Origin: Chromatiaceae bacterium | GTDB taxonomy: Bacteria; Pseudomonadota; Gammaproteobacteria; Chromatiales; Chromatiaceae | Assembly: GCA_024235395.1 (NCBI GenBank) | Contig: JACKMK010000001.1 | Span: 806,001-870,000, forward strand | DNA: 64,000 nucleotides | Direction of reading: 5' to 3' | Shown here: piece after piece, positions 8,168 to 14,952 of the stretch | Layout: each line of letters begins with the position of its first letter | Numbering within the stretch: the stretch's first letter is position 1 | Translations under genes and position numbers: made by a program | Notes under the pieces: model-generated | Seen by the model: only the letters and a program-made list of their open reading frames with translations | Database searches by the model: none | Told to the model about the DNA's origin: nothing

Positions 8168-10297
8168 ATGGGATCTATGGCCGTCCACGCGGAACGCGCA
8201 ATTCAAAGCTTTGAGAGCGGCGGTACGCCAGTCGAGATGCTGGTCGTCGGATGTCCGCTTAACGTGGCCGACGGATTTGCCAACGCGCTGCGCAATCAGG
8301 GCCAGGCCGCGCATCTGAAGACTGCCGACGACCTCGCCTCGCTCGACGAACAGCTGAGTGGCGAGATCTGCGATCTGGTCGTGGTGAATGCCGACTCCGC
8401 ATCGGTTCCCGTCACTCAGGTGGTCGCGAAGGTACGGGCACTCAGCCCGCGGGCAAGCCTACTGTTGGTCGGCACCGACAGAAAGACGATGAAACCCCTG
8501 GCGCTCGACCACGCATTGCAGGATTTCATCGATATCGACGACCCGGACCATGTTGCCCTGGCGATACGCCGGGAGCACCAGAGCCATTTGTGGCAGCAGG
8601 AACTGGCGCGCCTGAAGCGCCAACTGAGCGAGGCGGAGGAACGCAGCAACCTCCTGGTGCAGAGCTCGCGCGATGCGATTGCCTATATCCACGAGGGCAT
8701 GCACCTGACGGCCAATCATGCCTACCTGGAGCTGTTCGGCTACGAGACGGCCGACGAACTCGACGGCCTTCCGATCATGGATATGATCGACGCCGAATCC
8801 CGAACCCAGTTCAAAGCGGCACTGCGCAAGATCAACGAGACCGGTCGACACGCCGAGGAATTCCGTTGCGTCACAGCGGAAGGCGAGCCGTTCGATGCGC
8901 GGATGGAATTCTCCCCGGCCAGCATCGATGGCGAGCTCTGTACCCAGGTGATGATCCGCGACCAGAGCCAGAGCCTCGCGTTGCAGAAGAAGATCGAGGA
9001 ACTGACCAGCCGCGACGCGCAGACCGGGTTTTTCAATCGCCAGTCGTTCATGGAACGCCTCGAGGCCATGATCAGCGGCCCGCAAGGCGTCGAAACAGGC
9101 CATTCGCTCGTGCAGCTGTCGATCACCAATTACTCGCATATGCGCGAGAACTGCGGTTTCGGCTGTGCCGAGCAGATGCTCACCGAAGTCGCCGGGGTCC
9201 TGTCTGCAACCGTAACCGACGCGCACACGATTGCCCGCTTCGGCGACCACGATTTCATGATTCTGTGCGACGACAATGAGCCGGCGCTGGAAGTCGCCGA
9301 GCGCTGCCTGCACAACCTGCGCAGCCATGCGTTCAAGAGCATTCAGGACTCACCGATCAAACCGGTCTATTCGATCGGCGTGACACGGTCCGAGAAAGGC
9401 ACCGAGATCAGCGCACACGAATTGGTGAATCGCTCCTGCCGCGCGACCGGCATGGCCCGTGCCGAGGGTGAGAACCAGGTCGTTTTTTACAACGACCAGG
9501 TTCCGGGCGAGACGTCGCATCTCGGCGAAGCCGACGCCGCGGTGGTGAAACTGATCGACAATGCGCTGGCCAACGACGGCTTCCGACTCAAGTACCAGCC
9601 GATCGTCAGCCTGCAGGGCGACACGCGGGAGAACTACTCCGTGTACCTGCGACTGATCGACGAAGAGGGCCAGGAACTCGAGCCCGAAGGCTTTCTGTCA
9701 CCGGCGCGCGATGCGAGCCGGCTCGCCGAGGTGGACCGCTGGGTGGTGCGCAACGCGATCCGCGAATTGGCCAATCATCGGCGTGACGGCAAGAAGATCA
9801 TTTTCCACATCATCATTTCCCGCGCCGGTATCGAGGACGATTCGATGCTGTTGTGGATCTGTGACTGCCTGAGGGAATTCCGTGCCAAGGGCTCGTGGCT
9901 GGTGTTCCAGTTCCGTGAGGGAGACCTGCGCACCGCGCTGCAACCGGCCCGCGAGCTGATCACCGGATTGAAGAAGATCAATTGCCGCATCGCGGTGAGC
10001 AACTTCAACGATATCGAATCGGCCGACGCACTGCTGAAACACATGGAAGTCGACGTGGTCAAGCTATCACCAGATTTTATGCGCGACCTCGCGACCAACA
10101 ATGCGCAACAGGAGCGCATGACCAAAACCAACACGACCCTGCAGGAAGCGGGCTACAAGACCATCGCCAGCGGCGTCGAGGATGCGGGCAGTCTCGCGAT
10201 CCTCTGGAACATCGGGGTCAACTACATCCAGGGATATTTCCTGCAGGAGCCCTCGAGCACCATCTCGTTCGAAGGTGATCACGAAGAACAGGTCTGA
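8168..10297 (+). CDS. fimX: FimX-type degenerate GGDEF-EAL c-di-GMP receptor
   Basis: The 709-residue protein has the FimX order: receiver-like domain (about 20-135), PAS (about 155-270), GGDEF (about 275-440) and EAL (about 460-700). Every catalytic signature is altered: GGDEF reads FGDHDF, EAL reads YSVYLRL, and the DDFGTG-type loop reads SNFNDIE; only the terminal QGYF motif is kept. In Pseudomonas and Xanthomonas FimX, such domains bind c-di-GMP without making or degrading it and promote type IV pilus assembly and twitching at the cell pole. The receiver domain also lacks a clear phospho-acceptor context. The short upstream spacing suggests co-transcription with the 6123 gene. Confidence 0.88.
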   Translation: MGSMAVHAERAIQSFESGGTPVEMLVVGCPLNVADGFANALRNQGQAAHLKTADDLASLDEQLSGEICDLVVVNADSASVPVTQVVAKVRALSPRASLLLVGTDRKTMKPLALDHALQDFIDIDDPDHVALAIRREHQSHLWQQELARLKRQLSEAEERSNLLVQSSRDAIAYIHEGMHLTANHAYLELFGYETADELDGLPIMDMIDAESRTQFKAALRKINETGRHAEEFRCVTAEGEPFDARMEFSPASIDGELCTQVMIRDQSQSLALQKKIEELTSRDAQTGFFNRQSFMERLEAMISGPQGVETGHSLVQLSITNYSHMRENCGFGCAEQMLTEVAGVLSATVTDAHTIARFGDHDFMILCDDNEPALEVAERCLHNLRSHAFKSIQDSPIKPVYSIGVTRSEKGTEISAHELVNRSCRATGMARAEGENQVVFYNDQVPGETSHLGEADAAVVKLIDNALANDGFRLKYQPIVSLQGDTRENYSVYLRLIDEEGQELEPEGFLSPARDASRLAEVDRWVVRNAIRELANHRRDGKKIIFHIIISRAGIEDDSMLLWICDCLREFRAKGSWLVFQFREGDLRTALQPARELITGLKKINCRIAVSNFNDIESADALLKHMEVDVVKLSPDFMRDLATNNAQQERMTKTNTTLQEAGYKTIASGVEDAGSLAILWNIGVNYIQGYFLQEPSSTISFEGDHEEQV

Positions 10298-10390
10298 GAC
10301 GCCCGCGGCGGGGGCTCACGCAGCAATTGCCGTACGGTCCCGGGCGGCGCAGACCCTGTGTGCGCCGCTGTCCGCAAACCTGGGGAAATG

Positions 10391-10411
10391 AAAAGGGCCC
10401 GCACCGGGCCC
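10391..10411 (-). terminator. Rho-independent terminator for the 10446-10961 gene
   Basis: A 6-bp GC stem (GGGCCC at 10395-10400 and 10406-10411) with a 5-base loop is followed on the minus strand by TTTT. It lies just beyond the minus-strand stop at 10446 and between convergent genes. Confidence 0.6.
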
Positions 10412-10445
10412 CGCATGCCTGCCGACCAGATCGCGACCGGCTAGA

Positions 10446-10961
10446 TCACCACGGCATGAACGCATTCATGAACGACATCGGTCGCCCGACGCTGTAGCTC
10501 AGGCGCCCCATGTCCGCCTGCATGTACTGAGTCGCCCGACCCATGGTGTGGGTCGCGTGGGTCATCGACTGGATCGCGCCGTCCATCGAGTCGAGATTCG
10601 CCAACATCGGCTCAAGGGTCGCCACCTTGTTGTCGATCGAATCCATGGTGACGGTCATCGCACGGATATTCGCGGTCAACTGACCCATGTTTTCCGAGAC
10701 GTTCTGCATGTTGCCGGACAACGTGGTCATGTTCGAATCGACGCTGATCGCGAGGTAGTGGACGTCTTTGGCGAGGTTGTACACCAGATAGAAACCATAT
10801 GCCGCGAGAATGATGAACGCGAACAGCGACGGGTAGACGATCAGCTCCCATCGTCTGGCACTGGATTCGAATACCTCGGACAGCTTTGCATATTCCGCGT
10901 TGGCATCGACGACGCCGTCCGCGACTTCTTCTGCGTTGCTCACGTCCACACCCTCTGGCAC
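10446..10961 (-). CDS. Single-pass membrane protein with long coiled coil, unknown function
   Basis: The 171-residue protein has an acidic N-terminus, one membrane segment (ELIVYPSLFAFIILAAYGFY, about 39-60) and then about 100 residues of heptad-like helix rich in Met, Asn and Ser, reminiscent of the helical rods of chemoreceptors. It ends with an aromatic tail, MNAFMPW. The GTG at 10961 is the furthest start; nearby in-frame GTGs (10949, 10943) are possible. It is the last gene of the minus-strand group that contains the ParA-type ATPase and FRP-motif proteins and is followed by a terminator. No recognised family. Confidence 0.75.
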   Translation of the reverse strand: MPEGVDVSNAEEVADGVVDANAEYAKLSEVFESSARRWELIVYPSLFAFIILAAYGFYLVYNLAKDVHYLAISVDSNMTTLSGNMQNVSENMGQLTANIRAMTVTMDSIDNKVATLEPMLANLDSMDGAIQSMTHATHTMGRATQYMQADMGRLSYSVGRPMSFMNAFMPW

Positions 10962-11045
10962 GTTTATCGGAACATGCTTAATTTACCATGAATACCTCAA
11001 TGAAAGATATAAGCAGCGTTAATGAGCGCCCGTCGAGGCCAGGCG

Positions 11046-11068
11046 ATGACTGTGGCCGGGACAGTCAT
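11046..11068 (-). repeat. Intercistronic inverted repeat
   Basis: A perfect 8-bp inverted repeat (ATGACTGT at 11046-11053 and ACAGTCAT at 11061-11068) sits directly after the stop of the TPR gene at 11070. It has no U-tract, so an RNA-processing or partial-termination hairpin, or a protein-binding site, is equally possible. Confidence 0.4.
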
Positions 11069-11069
11069 T

Positions 11070-11750
11070 TCATTCCCTCAACTGTGCCGCGCGATCATCA
11101 GACTGTTCCTCCAAATAGCTGATAACCGCATGTAGTTTTTCGCTTTGCCCGGACAACTTGAGGCGCACGCCCGCCTCGTAGAACGCATCGCCGGCAGCTT
11201 GACGCCTGCCCATCGCGTGGTACAGGTTGCCAAGCTCCCCGAATGCATCGGCATCACCGGGAAAGTAGGTCAGCAGATCCATGTAAGTGGCTTCAGCGAG
11301 CTCGAATTCACCATTCCAGAAGGCGCGCCTCGCGGCCTGCACCAACTGCGCTCGATCCGGCATCGATGGGGCATCGGGCGTCTGTTCGCCCATGGGACGG
11401 AATCCGCTGTCCGGGTGCCGGCCCGCTGCTTCCTCCAGAGACCCGGCGCCATGGCGGTTTGACAGGCTGCCGCCTATCAGCTTCGGTTGTCTCGCAGCGG
11501 GCTCTCCCTTGTCGCCGGCGGCGCGCGATGCCGGCTCCGTGGTCACAACCGACGGTCGGTCTGGGCCCCGCAACACAGCGTGGGGGGCAATGTCTGTTTC
11601 GCCCGCCCCCTGCGATTGCCGCACCTCGGCGGGAAGGAACAGCGCGACACCGGCGAGCACGAACCCGAGCAGGGTCAATATCACCAGGTGACAGGCGAGC
11701 CAGTTCCCTACCCCGCCCAAAAAACTGCTGCCGCGCACCAACCGACTCAC
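11070..11750 (-). CDS. Membrane-anchored TPR-like protein of the FRP/ParA cluster
   Basis: The 226-residue protein has one membrane segment near residues 15-40 (LACHLVILTLLGFVLAGVAL), a low-complexity linker, and a C-terminal TPR-like region from about 140 (ARRAFWNGEFELAEATYMDL, then DADAFGELGNLYHAMGRRQA). One SGFRPMGEQ element in the linker matches the FRP motif repeated in the three exported proteins encoded upstream. Its start overlaps the stop of the ParA gene by 4 bases (ATGA type), strong evidence of translational coupling. The TPR part probably mediates protein contacts; the process is unknown. Confidence 0.75.
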   Translation of the reverse strand: MSRLVRGSSFLGGVGNWLACHLVILTLLGFVLAGVALFLPAEVRQSQGAGETDIAPHAVLRGPDRPSVVTTEPASRAAGDKGEPAARQPKLIGGSLSNRHGAGSLEEAAGRHPDSGFRPMGEQTPDAPSMPDRAQLVQAARRAFWNGEFELAEATYMDLLTYFPGDADAFGELGNLYHAMGRRQAAGDAFYEAGVRLKLSGQSEKLHAVISYLEEQSDDRAAQLRE

Positions 11751-12382
11751 GAAAGCAGGTCAGCGTATAACACCGCCGCCAGGGCGTTCCATTCCGCAGC
11801 CCCTTTGCCGCGTGGTTCCTGTTCGAATACCGCCAGTCCCTCGCTGAACGCGCGCCGGTAGACGGTGCGCTGCGACAAACGAGGCTTGAGGTAGCGAATG
11901 CCGGGCAGAGACACCAAGGCGGCGGCCGCCTCGTCAGACTCCCTCACTGCACGATGAGTGTCGGCGCGGTTGATGAAACCCAGGACTTCGGGCCGGTCAT
12001 TGCCGGTCAGGGAGTCCACGAAGCGGAGGAAACGCTGCGTCGACCAGATGTCGGCCTGACTCGGCGGTACCGGCACCAGCAGTCGATCGGCGATCGTCAC
12101 CGCCTGCCTGAGGTTGTCCATCGACGCGGTACCCACGTCGATCAACACCTCGTCGCGTTCGTGCAGTTTCGAACGATCACCCATCATCGCCGCATCCAGG
12201 CTCTCGACCATGGGTAAATAACCCTCTTCGCGTCTGACCTCCAGTACATCGGTCAGGGTCGCCTGTGGGTCGGCGTCGATCACCGCGACGTCACGGTCGG
12301 CCATTGCCAGCCAGATCGCAAGATTGAAGGTGACTGTGCTCTTGCCCGATCCGCCCTTGAGAGTCCCGATTACCGTGATCAT
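11747..12382 (-). CDS. ParA/MinD-family partitioning ATPase
   Basis: The 211-residue protein starts with a deviant Walker A motif, GTLKGGSGKST (residues 6-16), with the signature lysine near its start, followed by AVIDADPQATLTD and DEVLIDVGTAS (Walker B region). These are hallmarks of small ParA-type ATPases that position plasmids, chemoreceptor arrays, carboxysomes or other cargo by gradients on the nucleoid. No ParB or plasmid gene is nearby; instead it is translationally coupled to a TPR membrane protein and sits 22 bases after an exported FRP-motif protein gene. Cargo unknown. Confidence 0.88.
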   Translation of the reverse strand: MITVIGTLKGGSGKSTVTFNLAIWLAMADRDVAVIDADPQATLTDVLEVRREEGYLPMVESLDAAMMGDRSKLHERDEVLIDVGTASMDNLRQAVTIADRLLVPVPPSQADIWSTQRFLRFVDSLTGNDRPEVLGFINRADTHRAVRESDEAAAALVSLPGIRYLKPRLSQRTVYRRAFSEGLAVFEQEPRGKGAAEWNALAAVLYADLLS

Positions 12383-12404
12383 TCAGATCCTTAAAGACTA
12401 GATA

Positions 12405-13352
12405 TCAAGTGCCCTCGCACCAGGCGCAACCAGCCGACACATCGGTCTCCTGATAGGTCGTCAACCAACCCGGCAGACCTTGCGACGCATCGCTCGAGCC
12501 GGCCAAGCGCGCGTTTCTGGCGGCGCTGCTTTGGCCGTAGCCAACCGGTCGAAACGAAGTGGAACGCCAGCCGACCTGGGTCGCAACGGGCTCGGGACGC
12601 CATTGCCCCGGGGCAGGACGCCCGACACTCGGCGCCGCTTGCGCATAATGCGGCACCGCCGTCGACCAACCGGTCCGATCGCCAGGCCTGAACGACGCCT
12701 GCCGACCAGCAGTATAGCCGGGCGCACGATAGCCGTAGGGTGCCGCCGGACCCGCGGTCGGCGTGCGCCAGCCGGCATACCCGGCCGGCGCATTGCTTGC
12801 AAAATCAGGCCGCAATGGATACCCGGTGGGCGGTGATGCGGCGTACGGTTGCCAGGCGGGCTGCATGGGCGGCATCGCATTCCCAGACCACGGCTGGGAA
12901 TCCGCGGGGCGCCACGCGAACTGACGCGCAAACATCGGCACCTGCTCCTGCCAGACCTGAGCCATTCCGCTAAACGGCTGCGCCCATCCCGGTGCTCCGC
13001 TGGGCATGGGCATAGGCATAGGCATGACATAGGGTTGAGGCGGTGGCCCGTAGGCCGGGTATGCGGGTGCCGTGGCGTAACGTGGTGCCGCCATGGCCCA
13101 GTTCGGACGTGGCTCGGACCGCAAAGCGGCCACCCGATCACGATAGCGGTTGGGGCCAGATGCCGAATAGGGGCGGAATCTCGGTACATTCGCGATCCGC
13201 TGATAGGCCGCCGGCGTACCGGGGCCGCCTGCGGCGTAGCCGGTCGCCGGTCGCCATTCTGATCCGAACGCGAATGCCTGCCCGGAGACCAGCGACGAGC
13301 CGGTCAGCAGGAACGCGCCTCCTACTGCGAGTGCGTGTTTCTTCAAGTTCAT
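12405..13352 (-). CDS. Exported Pro/Ala/Tyr-rich protein with repeated F/W-R-P motifs (FRP-C)
   Basis: The 315-residue protein has a clear Sec signal peptide (MNLKKHALAVGGAFLLTGSS, cleavage expected after AFA near 28). The mature part is low complexity, rich in Pro, Ala, Gly, Tyr and Trp, including an MPMPMPMP run. It carries six F/W-R-P motifs: SEWRPAT, PRFRPYS, FAWRPAD, ASFRPGD, GQWRPEP and TSFRPVG. It ends with a CAWCEGT dicysteine tail. The composition suggests a disordered structural or surface-associated periplasmic protein. The two neighbours at 13437 and 14311 share the motif. Confidence 0.75.
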   Translation of the reverse strand: MNLKKHALAVGGAFLLTGSSLVSGQAFAFGSEWRPATGYAAGGPGTPAAYQRIANVPRFRPYSASGPNRYRDRVAALRSEPRPNWAMAAPRYATAPAYPAYGPPPQPYVMPMPMPMPSGAPGWAQPFSGMAQVWQEQVPMFARQFAWRPADSQPWSGNAMPPMQPAWQPYAASPPTGYPLRPDFASNAPAGYAGWRTPTAGPAAPYGYRAPGYTAGRQASFRPGDRTGWSTAVPHYAQAAPSVGRPAPGQWRPEPVATQVGWRSTSFRPVGYGQSSAARNARLAGSSDASQGLPGWLTTYQETDVSAGCAWCEGT

Positions 13353-13436
13353 GCGTCTTCTCTCATAGTCTGTTCATTAGAGGGCGTCGTGCAGACAGTC
13401 GCTGCCGACCCGCGGGACTCGTGGCAAACGCTCGAC

Positions 13437-14009
13437 TCACCAGCGCGGCCAGAAGCCGCCTTGATAAGCCGTGACCATCGGTGCGCTCGACCAACCGTAT
13501 GTCATCCCCGTCCCTGCGTGATGCGGCTGCCAACCCGATGAATAGGGGCTGCGGTACGCCGGTTTGCGCACCTGGGGAGGGCGGAATTGGGCGTGCAGGG
13601 CGTCGACCGAAACCGACTCTGTCGGCCGCTCGACACCTGACGACCTGTCCGTGCCCGAACGTTCGAGCGGCCGGAACCTGGCCGAACCTCGCGACACCGC
13701 TTCGCTGCGCGCGGCATTCGGAATCGGTGTCGTCGGCGCGACGATCAATCGGCTGTGCAAACGCGGCATCCCGGCAAATTGTCCCGGTACACTGCGTGAC
13801 CTCGCGACAGCGATCGCGGCAGGCCGCCAACGCGCCGTTGTTGTCCTCTCCGAACGATGCACGGGTCGGAATTGCGGTCGATTGGCGGGCGCCGAATAGC
13901 TCGACCATCCCGGATACGCAGCCTGTGCCGAAGACAGCGGGGCGAGCGTGATGGCAGCCAGGTTTGTCAGCCCGAGCATCAATCCGAAGCCAAGCGTCCG
14001 CACCGCCAC
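13437..14009 (-). CDS. Exported FRP-motif protein (FRP-B) driven by an nrd-like promoter
   Basis: The 190-residue protein has a hydrophobic signal segment (TLGFGLMLGLTNLAAITLAP) ending near SSAQA, then an Arg/Ser/Pro-rich mature region with PQFRPVH, ARWRPAA, ARFRPLE and AQFRPPQ motifs and an aromatic C-terminus, GGFWPRW. The GTG at 14009 is chosen because a strong ribosome-binding site (GGAGGGGG on the minus strand) ends 5 bases upstream; the frame stays open to 14066, but that codon lies inside the promoter's -10 element. It is the first gene after the nrd-like promoter and precedes FRP-C and the ParA gene. Function unknown. Confidence 0.72.
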   Translation of the reverse strand: MAVRTLGFGLMLGLTNLAAITLAPLSSAQAAYPGWSSYSAPANRPQFRPVHRSERTTTARWRPAAIAVARSRSVPGQFAGMPRLHSRLIVAPTTPIPNAARSEAVSRGSARFRPLERSGTDRSSGVERPTESVSVDALHAQFRPPQVRKPAYRSPYSSGWQPHHAGTGMTYGWSSAPMVTAYQGGFWPRW

Positions 14010-14060
14010 AGAACCCCCTCCAGGTCGCCCCACCCGCACGTATGTCCGGATCTGACCTTG

Positions 14061-14157
14061 AGGCACAATATATACGCTGTCCTTGGAGAGTCAACCACAA
14101 TATCTTGTGTATAAAAGCTGTGGAAAACCGTGGGGAAACTGTTTGCGGTCTGTGGAT
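14061..14157 (-). promoter_or_regulatory. nrd-type promoter (DnaA-box plus paired NrdR-box-like sites) upstream of FRP-B
   Basis: Read on the minus strand, this stretch aligns without gaps to the nrdA promoter at 30625-30720 with 77 of 96 identical positions by hand count. It has a DnaA-box-like TTTTCCACA (14119-14127), a first palindromic box ACAAGATATTGT (14097-14108), -35 TTGACT (14089-14094), 16-base spacer, and -10 TATATT (14067-14072) embedded in a second box half-site. The box centres are 32 bases apart, three helical turns, as known for NrdR operators. Start of transcription would be near 14060. Confidence 0.75.
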
Positions 14158-14310
14158 TGTCAGGGATGGAATAAATTTCTATTTATTTTTCAGAAACTTA
14201 TAATATTCGATTCGGCGGAAAGGACCTTGGTCACCCGCCCTCTGCCAGCCACAAAGTCGGGAATGCAACGCTGCTCGGCAGGCGCCGCACGACAGTGCGT
14301 CCAAATCTGC
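14158..14310. other. Non-coding interval upstream of the FRP-B promoter
   Basis: The gene-free stretch between 14010 and 14310 holds the promoter at 14061-14157; the rest (14158-14310) is partly AT-rich around 14171-14212 and carries no ORF, hairpin with U-tract or other element I can support. It may contain upstream activating sequence for the promoter. Confidence 0.4.
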
Positions 14311-14886
14311 TCAGTTTGGCCAGAACGGAACGAACGCCGGCGGAGGCGGCAACGAGGGATAGGGCAATATCGGCGCCGGCATCGGCACCGGCTGGACATT
14401 TTCGGCCTGCATCTCCTCGTAGGTACGGCGGTGTTTCTTTTCGATCGGCCGAAACTGCGATTGCAGATCACGCGCGGCGGCGTCGCCCGGCGCATCGCCG
14501 GCATAGGGTGCGGGAACCGCATAGGGAGACTCGCGCTCATCCGGTCGAAAACGCAATCCCAATTCCTGTCCCCGCGTGATCGGCACTGCCTTGCGTGCAC
14601 CGGCGCGCCGCTGCGGCAACGAGGACCGCGTATGCCCCACACCGCTGTCGCGCCGGACCGGCATCGGCGCGCCACGCAGGATGCGTGCGGCCTCAACGGG
14701 ACGGAATGCGTGAGCGGTGCGCGCCCATTGCACCCCGCGATAAGCGGTGTGCGTGAGTGGCGCATGGTTCGCGAAAGCGGCTTCAGCGGGCAAAACCGCC
14801 CCCAGGCCCAGCATTACGAGCATCGAGCTTGCGTATCGGATAGCCAAGCTGTGTAGCTGCGCGAGCAAGGTGTGTCGCCTCCGCAA
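14311..14886 (-). CDS. Exported FRP-motif protein (FRP-A)
   Basis: The 191-residue protein has a signal-like segment (ASSMLVMLGLGAVLPAEA, residues ~19-36; an internal ATG start at residue 21 or 25 is possible) and a basic mature region with three FRP motifs: HAFRPVEAARIL, LRFRPDERESPY and SQFRPIEKKHRR. In each the FRP is followed by an acidic-basic segment. The C-terminus is proline-rich and ends FVPFWPN, comparable to the aromatic tails GGFWPRW and NAFMPW of two neighbours. It lies 66 bases downstream of the RND pump gene and upstream of the nrd-like promoter, so it may be transcribed separately from FRP-B. No known family. Confidence 0.7.
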   Translation of the reverse strand: MRRRHTLLAQLHSLAIRYASSMLVMLGLGAVLPAEAAFANHAPLTHTAYRGVQWARTAHAFRPVEAARILRGAPMPVRRDSGVGHTRSSLPQRRAGARKAVPITRGQELGLRFRPDERESPYAVPAPYAGDAPGDAAARDLQSQFRPIEKKHRRTYEEMQAENVQPVPMPAPILPYPSLPPPPAFVPFWPN

Positions 14887-14952
14887 CGTTTCCTGCCGCC
14901 AGCGTCTGGTGCGACGACATCGACGCCGACGGGCAAGACTCCACGCCTGCTC

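Noticed and set aside
11747..12382. Plasmid partition locus
   Set aside because: The ParA-type ATPase has no ParB, replication gene or centromere-like repeats nearby; the surroundings are chromosomal.
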